This document shows positions 1 through 8,133 of a DNA stretch of 52,538 bases, in pieces. Positions within the stretch are counted from its first letter, which is position 1, and each line of letters begins with the position of its first letter. The notes beneath the pieces were generated by a model that worked only from the letters and a program-made list of their open reading frames with translations, searched no databases and was not told where the DNA came from. The translations under genes were made by a program, and so were the position numbers. Source of the DNA: Streptomyces sp. WZ.A104 (GTDB taxonomy: Bacteria; Actinomycetota; Actinomycetes; Streptomycetales; Streptomycetaceae); the NCBI RefSeq assembly GCF_002382885.1, contig NZ_NWVL01000058.1, positions 1 to 52,538 on the forward strand. Direction: 5' to 3'.

Positions 1-150
1 GGGCGGCCAGGTGAGGGGAACCATCGAGGGCAACCGCCTGAAAGCCATACCCGGTGTCTCTGGGCCTCTGGACCTTACGACGGCCCGTCCAACCCACGAA
101 CAACGTAGGACCGCCTGACGCCAATCGGGCGCCCACGCACCGGAGTACGC

Positions 151-1029
151 ATGTCCCCGCAGGTCCCCGTCCCCCTTCTCCGCCGCAGGGGCAGGCTCTT
201 CGCACTCGTCGGCGGTGCCGCGGTCGCGACGGGAGCGGGGCTGCTCCTGTCCGGCGTCCTCGCCACCGGCTCTCCCGCGCCTCCCACACCTCACGCGCCT
301 CCCGCGCCGAAGGTCGTGCCGCCCACGGCGAACGCGACGTTCGACTACCAGATCGGCGGTGCGTACCCCCCGCCTGCCGGGGTGGAGGCGGTCGCCCGCG
401 ACCGTGGCGACCAGCCCGCCGAAGGGCTGTACAACGTCTGTTATGTCAACGCCTTCCAGGCCCAGCCGGACGCACTTGCCTGGTGGCGGAAGAACGACCC
501 CGATCTGCTGCTGCGCGACAGCGACGGCGACCTGGTCAACGACGAGGCGTGGGGCGAGGCGCTGCTCGACACCTCGACCGCGGCCAAGCGCAGTCGGCTG
601 GCGGTGATCGTGGGGGACTGGATCGACGGCTGCGCGAAGGCGGGGTTCCAGGCGGTGGAGCCGGACAACCTGGACTCGTACGAGCGCTCCGGCGGCCTGC
701 TGACCCCGGCGCACAACGCCGCGTTCGCCGAGCTCCTGGCCACCCGGGCGCACGCGGCCGGGCTGGCGATCGGCCAGAAGAACAGCACCGATCTGCTGGA
801 GCGGCGCGAGGCGATCGGGTTCGACTTCGCGGTCAGCGAGGAGTGCGGCCGGTACGACGAGTGCGCCGACTACGCCTCCGCGTACGACGACCGGGTCTTC
901 GTCGTCGAGTACACCGCGCGCGACTTCGCCCGGGCCTGCTCGTCCGTGGGAGCGCGGCTGTCGGTGGTGCGCCGGGACCTGGACGTCAGGCCGGCCGGAC
1001 GAGCGGGGTATGTGTTCCGTACCTGCTGA
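151..1029 (+). CDS. secreted GH114-type (endo alpha-1,4-polygalactosaminidase-like) protein
   Basis: 292 aa. An arginine-rich N-terminus and one hydrophobic segment (about residues 16-40) followed by a Pro/Ala-rich stretch point to export or an N-terminal membrane anchor. From about residue 65 the protein reads like the GH114/TM1410 barrel: FDYQIGG at the first strand, YNVCYVNAFQ, an Asp-rich D-D-P-D-L segment, then VEPDNLDSY and GLAIGQKN, which carry the acidic residues expected in the cleft. The family hydrolyses galactosamine-containing polymers in characterised members; substrate here is inference. ATG 151 is chosen because GGAG at 139-142 lies 8 nt upstream. The gene converges on the VOC gene. 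Confidence 0.82.
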   Translation: MSPQVPVPLLRRRGRLFALVGGAAVATGAGLLLSGVLATGSPAPPTPHAPPAPKVVPPTANATFDYQIGGAYPPPAGVEAVARDRGDQPAEGLYNVCYVNAFQAQPDALAWWRKNDPDLLLRDSDGDLVNDEAWGEALLDTSTAAKRSRLAVIVGDWIDGCAKAGFQAVEPDNLDSYERSGGLLTPAHNAAFAELLATRAHAAGLAIGQKNSTDLLERREAIGFDFAVSEECGRYDECADYASAYDDRVFVVEYTARDFARACSSVGARLSVVRRDLDVRPAGRAGYVFRTC

Positions 1030-1099
1030 CGCCTCAGGCCGAAGGAGCAGGCGTCCGGCCCTGCTGACGGACTCAGGCCGAAGGGCCGGGCGCGTCCGG
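1023..1099. repeat. imperfect tandem duplication at the 3' junction of two convergent genes
   Basis: Two units of about 38 bp (1023-1060 and 1061-1099) both begin CTGCTGACG and both contain CTCAGGCCGAAGG followed by a GCGTCCGG block. The second unit holds the last codons and stop of the minus-strand VOC gene; the first lies over the end of the plus-strand GH114 gene. This looks like a local duplication of the VOC gene end. Confidence 0.5.
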
Positions 1100-1885
1100 C
1101 GCGGGGTGGGTGCAGACGGTGAAGATGCCGCCGTATGGGTCGCTGATCACCGACTCGGTTCCGTCGGCCGGGCGGTCCACGGGCGGCGAGACCGTGCCGC
1201 CCGCCCTGTGGGCCGCCTCGGTGACCGCTTCCAGATCCTCGACCAGGAAGCGGACGTGCCAGCGCGGGCGCAACCGGGGGTCGGGGGACGCGCCGTCCCC
1301 GCCGCCGCGCAGGGTGGCCACGGTCCGGCCGCCCTGGCGTACGACGACGGCGTCCTGCGCGTAGGCGTAACCGACCTCGCAGCCACCGGGCTCCTCGGAG
1401 GCCCAGCCGAAGATCTCGGCGTAGAAGATCGCGGCGTCGAAGGCGTGGCTGGTGCGCAGTTCGAGGGAGGCCGGTGCGTTGTCGCGGCCGAGCAACCACG
1501 GAGGGGTCCGGCCCTCCCAGAAGCCGAATCCGGCCCCCTCCCGGTCCGCGGCGACGGCTCCCCTGCCGGGGCCCAGCCGGATCGGGCCGACGGCGATCGT
1601 GCCACCGCGCTCCCGGACCCGGCCCGCGGCGGCGTCCACGTCGTCGACGGCGAAGTACGGGGTCCAGTTCACGGACGCGGGCAGGCCCGGGGCGATCTGT
1701 CCGATCCCGGCGACGGGCACGGTCCCGACGTGGGCGACGGAGAAGCCCTTGCCGAGGGTGCCGGAGCGGAAGGTCCAGCCGAGAACGGCCGTGTAGAAGT
1801 CCTCGGTGGCCCGCAGGTCCGGGGTCATGAGACTGACCCAGCACGGAACGCCGTGCACGGGAGTGGTCTGCTCTGCCGCCGTCAT
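1073..1885 (-). CDS. two-domain VOC (glyoxalase/bleomycin-resistance fold) protein
   Basis: 270 aa with two tandem VOC modules (about 10-130 and 140-262). Each has the family pattern of an entry strand (VPCWVSL; SLELRTSH), an ATEDFYTAVLGW / AAIFYAEIFGW helix and a final D-P-Y-G-G-I-F strand. The length and duplicated layout match the actinobacterial CFP30B/Rv0577-like group. The biochemical role (isomerase, dioxygenase or binding protein) cannot be read from sequence. The gene starts with ATG at 1885 and has no obvious operon partner. Confidence 0.82.
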   Translation of the reverse strand: MTAAEQTTPVHGVPCWVSLMTPDLRATEDFYTAVLGWTFRSGTLGKGFSVAHVGTVPVAGIGQIAPGLPASVNWTPYFAVDDVDAAAGRVRERGGTIAVGPIRLGPGRGAVAADREGAGFGFWEGRTPPWLLGRDNAPASLELRTSHAFDAAIFYAEIFGWASEEPGGCEVGYAYAQDAVVVRQGGRTVATLRGGGDGASPDPRLRPRWHVRFLVEDLEAVTEAAHRAGGTVSPPVDRPADGTESVISDPYGGIFTVCTHPAPDAPGPSA

Positions 1886-2026
1886 CGGGATCCGTCTCCT
1901 CGCCCCCGGTCCTGGGCCGCCGGCCGCTGACGCCGGTCCGACGGGTGAGTCTGTTGGTCATCGGCCGCTTCCAGGCCGATGCGCTCCGCGGCCTCACGCC
2001 TCCTCGGAGCAGCATGCCCTCCATAC

Positions 2027-2701
2027 CTACGCCGCCCGCGTCGCCGCCGCCACCCGGGCCGCGGGTTCGCCCAGGTGTCCGGCCGCCGTGCGCCAGGCGG
2101 ACGTGACGGCATCGCGGGCCCTGGCGGTGGCCGCCTCGACGTCCGGGGGAAGGTGCAGCGAGGCGCCGACGTGGAGGCGGGGGCGGCGGGCCGGAGCGGT
2201 GAGCAGCCCGGAGATCTGCTTGACGCACCGGCCTGAGGTCACGCGGCGGGCGCCCGCCTGGCCGAGCGGCACGACCGGAGCCCCGGACGCGTGGGCGAGG
2301 CGGGCGAGGCCGCTGCGGAAGCTCTCCGGCGGGGCCTCGGCGGCGTCGGTGCGGCCGGGCAGCCGACCCTCCCCGTAGATCAGGACATGCCGCCCGTCCC
2401 CGAGCGCGGCGGCCGCCTCGTCGAGGGCGTCGGCCGCCCGGTGGGTGTGGCGGTGCACGGGCACATGGCCGCCGTGCTCCAGCAGCCGGCCGAGGACCGG
2501 GATCCGCCAGAGCCCCGCGGTGGCGAGGACGACGGGTTCGACGCCGAGGCGGAGCAGAGCGGCGAGGACGATGCCCGGGTCGGCGAGGGATGTGTGGTTG
2601 GCGACGATGATGCTGCCCGCGGCCGGGGCTGAGGCGTGGTCGGACGTCACGGTGAGGCGTCCGAAGGAGGGGACGACGACGGCGGCGATGCGGCTGAGCA
2701 C
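2027..2701 (-). CDS. 1-acyl-sn-glycerol-3-phosphate acyltransferase family (PlsC-like) protein
   Basis: About 224 aa from the GTG at 2701. The acyltransferase block I motif NHTSLAD (His36, Asp41) and an EGRLPG motif (block III, about residue 110) are clear. Members transfer acyl groups to lysophospholipids at the membrane. The open frame extends upstream to 2992, but that part is low-complexity Arg/Pro/Gly-rich and has no family similarity. The GTG at 2701 is preceded by GGAG and begins a typical LSRIAAVVVPSFGR entry. The C-terminus ends in Ala/Arg-rich sequence and is short compared with many PlsC proteins. Confidence 0.75.
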   Translation of the reverse strand: MLSRIAAVVVPSFGRLTVTSDHASAPAAGSIIVANHTSLADPGIVLAALLRLGVEPVVLATAGLWRIPVLGRLLEHGGHVPVHRHTHRAADALDEAAAALGDGRHVLIYGEGRLPGRTDAAEAPPESFRSGLARLAHASGAPVVPLGQAGARRVTSGRCVKQISGLLTAPARRPRLHVGASLHLPPDVEAATARARDAVTSAWRTAAGHLGEPAARVAAATRAA

Positions 2702-3240
2702 GGGTCTCGGTTCTCCAGTGGTCCGGTGGGCGGGGCGGCCTTCCGCGGTGCGACGCGGCCGGGCCGGGCCCGCCCGGCGCTCGCCCCGGCTGTCGTCCTC
2801 ATCCTCGCGGCGGCCCGGGTGGTGGACCTGAGCGTTCGTACTCAGGCGTACCGGGTCAGGTGCTCGGCTCCGGTCTGCTCGGCGGCCCTGCCGTGCCGCG
2901 TCGACATGCGGTGCGGGCGCGCGCCGTGGCTGCGATCGGCCCACAGCCGCCGGCGGGCGACCCTGGTTCGAGCTGCCGCCCGCGCTGGGCATCCGCTGGG
3001 AGAGCGCGGTGAGGGGCGGGGTTGGGGGGCGGGGTGACGGATGCCGTGCTGTACCCGCTCGACCTGCTCACCGCGGCGCTGGGGCTGGGCCGTCGGCCGG
3101 ACGCCGGGGCGGGTGCTGCGGAGCACGCTGCGGTACGCCGAGGTCTTGACCGCGCTCGAACCCGCGCGGGTCGTCATCGCGGCGACTCTGCTGGAGCACC
3201 GGGGCTCCCCCGCGCGGTGCGGGGCCCGCCCGCGGTGGAC
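2702..3240. other. 539-bp stretch without a supportable gene
   Basis: GC-rich sequence between the acyltransferase start and the tsaD promoter. Short coding-like fragments appear in different plus-strand frames (near 2965-3010, 3038-3090 and 3115-3210), but none has its own ribosome binding site and continuous frame. It may be a decayed gene; I do not recognise the family. Confidence 0.4.
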
Positions 3241-3247
3241 TACCTTA

Positions 3248-3285
3248 TTGCACATTGGTTGCACTTACTTAATGTGGCAAGGAGG
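3248..3285 (+). promoter_or_regulatory. AT-rich promoter/operator and ribosome binding site of the solitary tsaD
   Basis: A short AT-rich island in GC-rich DNA. It contains TTGCAC twice (3248-3253 and 3259-3264), exactly 11 bp apart, and an imperfect inverted repeat TTGCACATT (3248-3256) / AATGTGGCAA (3271-3280). A Shine-Dalgarno GGAGG follows at 3281-3285, 5 nt before the GTG start. One-turn spacing of the direct repeats suggests a regulator site, but the -35/-10 assignment is ambiguous. Confidence 0.45.
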
Positions 3286-3290
3286 CTCCA

Positions 3291-4361
3291 GTGGGCTCTC
3301 CCGTGGTACTCGGGATCGAATCGTCCTGCGACGAGACCGGGGCGGGACTGGTGCGGGACGGGCGGCTGCTCGGGCATGCGCTGGCCTCCAGCATGGACGA
3401 GCACGCTCGTTTTGGTGGCGTCGTGCCGGAGATCGCGGCGCGGGCGCATGTGCACGCGCTCACCCCGGTGGTCCGGCAGGCGCTGGACAGCGCGGGGCTG
3501 AGCATGGGAGACATCGGCGCGGTCGCCGTCACCACGGGTCCCGGGCTCTCCGGGGCCCTCCAGGTGGGGCTGGCCGGGGCGAAGGGGCTGGCGTACGCGC
3601 TGGGCGTGCCGCTGTACGGCGTGCATCATCTGGCGGGCCATGTCGCCGCCGACACGCTGGAGCACGGTCCGCTGCCCGACCCCTGTGTGGTGCTGATCGT
3701 CTCCGGCGGCCACACCTCGCTGCTGCTCGTACGGGATCTGGCCCGCGATCCGATCGTGCACCTCGGGGACACCGTGGACGACGCGGCCGGGGAGTGCTTC
3801 GACAAGGTCGCCCGGGTGTTCGGGCTGCCCTATCCGGGCGGTCCGGCGATCGACCGGGCGGCACGGGAGGGCGACCGGCGCGCGACGGCGTTCCCGCGGC
3901 CGATGACCGGCGCGCGGGACGCCCCGTACTCCTTCTCCTTCTCCGGGCTCAAGACGGCGGCCGCTCGGTGGGCCGAGCAGCGACGCGTGGAGGGCGGCGG
4001 GCTGCCCGTGGCCGACGGGGCCGCGTCGCTCCAGGAAGCCGTGGCCGATGTGCTGACCCGTAAGGCGGTGGCTGCCTGCCGCGATCACGGGGTGTCCACG
4101 CTGGTCGTGGTCGGCGGGGTGGCCGCCAATTCACGGGTGCGGGAGCTGGCGGAGCGGCGGTGCCGGGCGGCCGGGATCACGCTGCGGGTGCCGCCGCTGA
4201 AGCTGTGCACGGACAACGGGGCGATGATCGCGGCGGTCGGCGATCTGCTGGTGCGGGCCGGGGCTGAACCCGCTCCGCCGGACGTGTCGATCGACCCGTC
4301 GGCCCCGCTGGAGTACGCGGCGCTGCACCCGGGTGTGCGGAGTGTGAGCCGGGACGCCTGA
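3291..4361 (+). CDS. tsaD: tRNA N6-adenosine threonylcarbamoyltransferase TsaD (Gcp/Kae1 family)
   Basis: 356 aa, full length for bacterial TsaD. The N-terminal ASKHA signature GIESSCDETG (residues 8-17), the metal-binding His pair in VHHLAGH (His113 and His117), the SGGHTSLLLV phosphate loop and the NSR/DNGAMIA region near the C-terminus are all present. TsaD transfers threonylcarbamoyl to A37 of ANN-decoding tRNAs together with TsaB and TsaE. The usual actinobacterial neighbours (tsaE, tsaB, rimI, alr) are absent here, so this may be a second copy or a relocated gene. It starts with GTG behind a strong GGAGG. A perfect hairpin terminator follows. Confidence 0.9.
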   Translation: MGSPVVLGIESSCDETGAGLVRDGRLLGHALASSMDEHARFGGVVPEIAARAHVHALTPVVRQALDSAGLSMGDIGAVAVTTGPGLSGALQVGLAGAKGLAYALGVPLYGVHHLAGHVAADTLEHGPLPDPCVVLIVSGGHTSLLLVRDLARDPIVHLGDTVDDAAGECFDKVARVFGLPYPGGPAIDRAAREGDRRATAFPRPMTGARDAPYSFSFSGLKTAAARWAEQRRVEGGGLPVADGAASLQEAVADVLTRKAVAACRDHGVSTLVVVGGVAANSRVRELAERRCRAAGITLRVPPLKLCTDNGAMIAAVGDLLVRAGAEPAPPDVSIDPSAPLEYAALHPGVRSVSRDA

Positions 4362-4378
4362 GGCCCCGGCCGTGTTCT

Positions 4379-4416
4379 CCCGGGTTCCGGACGCCGGGGG
4401 GCGTCCGGAACCCGGG
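4379..4416 (+). terminator. strong hairpin terminator after tsaD
   Basis: A perfect 17-bp stem (4379-4395 with 4400-4416) closes a GGGG loop, 17 bp after the tsaD stop. There is no U-tract, as is common for Streptomyces terminators. Confidence 0.75.
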
Positions 4417-4419
4417 CCC

Positions 4420-5130
4420 TTCGGCGGCCCTCGGCGTCCAGGGGGCCGCTGGTGAACAGGACCCCGGTGCGGGCCGGGACGGGTACGGGCTCCCCGGCGC
4501 GGTTGACCGCGCAGACCAAGTGGTCGCCGCACTCGAACGCGCAGACCACGTGGTCCGCGCGCGGACATCCAGAGGTCCGGCCCCTCGCTCAGTCGGCACA
4601 GCGGTTCGGTGTGCAGCGCGGCGAGGGAGCGCCTCTGCCGCAGGACCCCGCCGTACGCGGTACGGGGACAGCTTGGAGGCGGGGGCGTCGGCCTGGCGGT
4701 CGGCCGCGCGCAGCGGCCCGTCCCGGGGCAGCGGAAGCCAGGGTTCCACGGTGGTGCCGAGGCCCGCGTACGGTTCACCGGCCGCCCAGGGCAGCGGGGT
4801 GCGGCAGCCGTCGCGGCCGGGGCCCGGCGCTGGGAGCGGAAGCACATGGGGTCCTGGACGCGGGCCACCGGTACGTCGGCTTCCGGCAGGCCACAGCTCC
4901 TCGCCCCGGCGGGGGTGGACGGAGCCGGGCAGGGCGAGCGAGAGCAGGGCGGCGGCGCGGGCGCCGAGGTCCGGGTCGCTCGGGACGCCCGCTCGGGAGC
5001 GCTCTCCGCGCGTCGGCGCGGGCCGCTCACCGACGCGGGGCCGCCGGGGTGTCCGTGGCGGTCCGCCGGGGGGCCGCGGTGGCGCCGGGCCTGGATTCAG
5101 GACATCCGGCCTACCGCGGCCTCACCCGCT
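4420..5130 (-). pseudogene. decayed 3' part of a GH13 alpha-glucosidase gene
   Basis: Pieces of the C-terminal third of a GH13 alpha-glucosidase can be read in succession on the minus strand, but in different frames. ALLSLALPGSVHPRRGEEL lies at about 4893-4970. GLPEADVPVARVQDPM lies at about 4850-4895. GRDGCRTPLPW is followed by EPWLPLPRD (4715-4820). The C-terminal beta-domain HLVCAVNRAGEPVPVP...TSGPLD lies at 4440-4545. At least two frameshifts separate them, and the (beta/alpha)8 barrel with its catalytic residues is missing. The 5' limit is uncertain. This is a relic of maltodextrin or alpha-glucoside use. Confidence 0.65.
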
Positions 5131-5289
5131 TCCGCTTGCGGCGGTTCTCCAGCGAACCATCGCGTCACGAACGCAAGAGCATGGCAATAGTTGCAGGACG
5201 TTCATCGTCCCGTGATGGCCAGGCCCGCAGGGGCGTGGCCGCCCTCGGCGGACGCGGGCCGGGTCTCGGCTCGTCCGCCCCTGGGGCTG

Positions 5290-5451
5290 CTAGCGGGCGG
5301 CGGCGGCCGTCCGGACGGTGCCGAAGTCGACCGCGCGATCGGCGTCGCGCAGGACCTCCTCGGCCACACGGCGCACTTCGGCGAGCACGTCGCCCTGTTC
5401 CTCCACGAGGCCGGCGTAGATCGGTGCTTCGGTGCTGTCTGCGGTACTCAT
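5290..5451 (-). CDS. small conserved-looking protein of unknown function
   Basis: 53 aa beginning MSTADSTEAPIYAGLVEEQG and ending in an acidic amphipathic helix (EVRRVAEEVLRDADRAVDF) and an Ala tail. I do not recognise a named family, though short acidic proteins with a P-I-Y-A-x-L-V-E-E-x-G-D-V pattern occur in streptomycetes. The ATG at 5451 is preferred to the upstream ATG at 5565, because the extra 38 residues are low-complexity. It probably follows the zinc-ribbon gene on the same strand. Confidence 0.5.
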   Translation of the reverse strand: MSTADSTEAPIYAGLVEEQGDVLAEVRRVAEEVLRDADRAVDFGTVRTAAAAR

Positions 5452-5620
5452 ACGGAATGTTTCCCCGTCGGTCTCGTGCGAAGAGCCCCTGCCGGTCGGC
5501 AAAGGCGGGGGCGAGTGTACGTGGTGGGCGGCGGCCGTCGCGATTCCGGTCCAGCACTGGGACAACCGTCACACCTGCTGGAACACCCGCACGGGCGGCA
5601 CCGGCGGGCGGCCGGCCCGG

Positions 5621-5836
5621 TCAGCCGACGCGGGCCGCGGGCAGCGGGCGGTGGCCATCGGTCCACTGGTTGACCCAGCCACAGCCCGAGCAGGCGTAGC
5701 GGCCGTCGAGGCCCGCGATCTGGGTGCCGCACCGTGCGCATCCGATGTACGTGATCTCCGGGTGTTCGGTGGCCGCCTCGGCCGGGGGCCGCTCCTCCGG
5801 GCCGGTCGAGGGTGCCCCTCCTGCGAATCGCGTCAT
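5621..5836 (-). CDS. small zinc-ribbon protein
   Basis: 71 aa with two CxxC pairs, IGCARCG (Cys33/Cys36) and ACSGCGW (Cys49/Cys52), spaced as in rubredoxin-like zinc ribbons. The N-terminal 25 residues are acidic and disordered-looking. The function is unknown; such proteins often bind Zn and act as adaptors. It is divergent from the STAND ATPase (start 6023), with 186 bp of shared, slightly AT-richer upstream DNA. Confidence 0.6.
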   Translation of the reverse strand: MTRFAGGAPSTGPEERPPAEAATEHPEITYIGCARCGTQIAGLDGRYACSGCGWVNQWTDGHRPLPAARVG

Positions 5837-6022
5837 GCCAGCAACGTAACGCAGAGGTCTGACAGTGCTCCCGGGCCGCCCGCGCGCCGGTCGGCGCCGA
5901 CCCGCATTGATCTTTCGGTTCCCGTCGCTTATCGAACGGACGGGATGCATTGTCGGCCGTTTCTGACTGCTTTTCGCTATGAACGGAGGCGGCGGGGCCC
6001 GGCGAGGCAGGATGTCCCCGTG

Positions 6023-8053
6023 ATGGGCAACCTCCCCGTCGTGACGACCAGCTTCGTCGGCCGCGACAGCGAACTGGTCAGCATCGAACGGGCACTTCGA
6101 GATCATCGGCTGGTCACGCTCACGGGCAGCGGCGGGGTCGGCAAGAGCCGCCTGGCCCTGCGCACCGCCGAGCGGGTCCAGGGCCGCTACGCGGACGGTG
6201 TGTGGTGGGCCGATCTGTCCCATCTGCACGACGACCAGCTGCTCACGACGACGGTCTGCGACGGGGTCGGACTGCTCGACCACAGCCCCCGCCGCCCGGT
6301 GGCCGCACTCTGCGAATGGCTGGCCGACCGGCGGCTGCTCCTGGTCCTCGACTGCTGCGAGCGGGTCGTCGGCCCGTGCGGGCAGCTCGTCGCCGAGCTG
6401 CTCTCCGCGGCTCCGGGCCTGACGGTGCTGGCCACCAGCAGGGAGCCCTTCGGCGCACCGGACGAGCACGTCATAGAGGTGCCCCCGCTCTCCGCGGGAG
6501 CCGACGGGGACGACGCCGTGCGCCTCTTCCACGACCGTGCGGCCGCGATCGCTCCGGACCTCCGGCTCGACGCCCCGGACAGTGCGGCCGCCGTCGCCGA
6601 CATCTGCCGCCGCCTCGACGGCATACCGCTCGCCGTCGAACTGGCCTGCGCCCAGCTCCGCGGGAGCAGCGCCCAGGAGATCACCGGACGGCTGGCCTCC
6701 CGGATGGACACCCTCAGCGACGACACGGTGTGGCCCCGCCGCCACCGCGCCCTGCGCACCACGATCGGCTGGAGCCACGAGCTCTGCGCTCCGCTGGAAC
6801 GGCTGCTGTGGGCGCGGCTCTCCGTCTTCCGGGGCGTCGTCACGGCGGCGGACGCCGAGGCGGTGTGCGCGGGCGGGCCGCTCGGCGCCGACGCGATCGC
6901 CCCCGCGCTGGAGCGGCTGGCCGACCAGTCGGTGCTCCGGCGGACCGGGGACGGCTATCTGATGCTGGACACGCTGCGCGAGTACGGGGCGATGTGGCTC
7001 GCCGAGCTGGCGCAGGACGCCCTCCTGGCTGACCGGCACGCCCGGCACTTCGCCCAGGTCGCCGTCCAGGCGTACGCGGGCTGGCTGGGGCCCTCTCAGG
7101 TCGCGTGGTACCACCGGATCGCCGACACCCACGCGGATCTGTGCGCCGCCCTGGACCACCTGCTGGCCGAGGACCCGGAGAAGGCGATGGAGATGGCCGG
7201 GTGCGCCGGGCTGTTCTGGAGCTGCTGCGGCCATCTGCACCAGGCCCGTACGTATCTGGAACGGGTGCTGGCCCTGCCGCTCTCCGCCGGTCCGCACCGC
7301 ACCCGCGCGCTCTGGGCCCTGGGCATCACGCTGACGCTCCAGGGCGACCACGAGGCAGCCCGTCGTACGGGCGAGGAGTGCCACTACGCGGCCCGCCGCG
7401 ACGAGGACGCCGAGGCGGTGCTCCTCGCGGCGCACTCCATGAGCTTCACGTATCTGATGATGGGCAAGCCGCACACCGCGCACTCCATCAGCGACCACGC
7501 GCTGCGCCACCACGTGGGCGACCCCGCCGACGCGCCTTCGCAGCTTCGCTGCCGGGTGATACGCCTGTTCGCCCTGTCCGCGCTCGGCCGCCTGGACGAG
7601 GCGTACGAGGAGGCCACCCGGCTCCAGCGGATCAGCCTGCGCTTCGGCGAGCACTGGGCCCGGGCCTACGCCGATCACCAACTGGCTCTCATCCACCTGC
7701 TCCAGGGACGCCCCCGGCACGCCGAGAGCCATGCGCGGGCGATGCTCGCGAGCAAGCACGAGCTGCACGACAGCCTCGGTATCGCGCTCGGCCTCGATCT
7801 GCTCGCCGGAGCCATCGCCGTCCAGGGGAACGGGGTGGCCGCGGCCCGCGCCTCCGGGACGGGGCACACGTACTGGCGCATGATCGGCCACCCCCACCGG
7901 GGCACCCCGGAGCTCGGGGCGATCCGCGAGCAGTGGGAGCTCCGGGCCCGGCAGGCCGCGGGCGACTCGGCCTACGAGCGGGCCTACCTGCGTGCTTCGG
8001 CCGACGACGCGGAACGGGGCCTGGCCCACGCGCTGGAACGCCGGTTGCCCTGA
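6023..8053 (+). CDS. STAND/NB-ARC ATPase with TPR-like C-terminal half, no HTH domain
   Basis: 676 aa. The N-terminal segment PVVTTSFVGRDSEL is the usual entry of AfsR/LAL-type ATPases. Walker A GSGGVGKS is at residues 35-42, Walker B is LLLVLDCCERV, and the RRLDGIPLAVELACAQL motif corresponds to the GLPLA element of AP-ATPases. Residues about 330-660 are helical repeats (TPR-like). Homologues normally carry a SARP or LuxR DNA-binding domain; none is present at either end, so it may sense or signal through a partner. ATG 6023 is chosen because the family begins there; the longer upstream frame is non-coding. Confidence 0.82.
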   Translation: MGNLPVVTTSFVGRDSELVSIERALRDHRLVTLTGSGGVGKSRLALRTAERVQGRYADGVWWADLSHLHDDQLLTTTVCDGVGLLDHSPRRPVAALCEWLADRRLLLVLDCCERVVGPCGQLVAELLSAAPGLTVLATSREPFGAPDEHVIEVPPLSAGADGDDAVRLFHDRAAAIAPDLRLDAPDSAAAVADICRRLDGIPLAVELACAQLRGSSAQEITGRLASRMDTLSDDTVWPRRHRALRTTIGWSHELCAPLERLLWARLSVFRGVVTAADAEAVCAGGPLGADAIAPALERLADQSVLRRTGDGYLMLDTLREYGAMWLAELAQDALLADRHARHFAQVAVQAYAGWLGPSQVAWYHRIADTHADLCAALDHLLAEDPEKAMEMAGCAGLFWSCCGHLHQARTYLERVLALPLSAGPHRTRALWALGITLTLQGDHEAARRTGEECHYAARRDEDAEAVLLAAHSMSFTYLMMGKPHTAHSISDHALRHHVGDPADAPSQLRCRVIRLFALSALGRLDEAYEEATRLQRISLRFGEHWARAYADHQLALIHLLQGRPRHAESHARAMLASKHELHDSLGIALGLDLLAGAIAVQGNGVAAARASGTGHTYWRMIGHPHRGTPELGAIREQWELRARQAAGDSAYERAYLRASADDAERGLAHALERRLP

Positions 8054-8133
8054 GGGCTGTCCCGTGGCGAGAACCGGGGATGGCCCGGGAAACGCCCCCC
8101 GGGCCGGGGCCGGAAACCGCCTAGCATCCCGGT

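Noticed and set aside
5621..8029. A long minus-strand open frame across the STAND ATPase
   Set aside because: Only its last 71 codons (zinc-ribbon protein, 5621-5836) look like a gene. The rest is antisense shadow of the ATPase.
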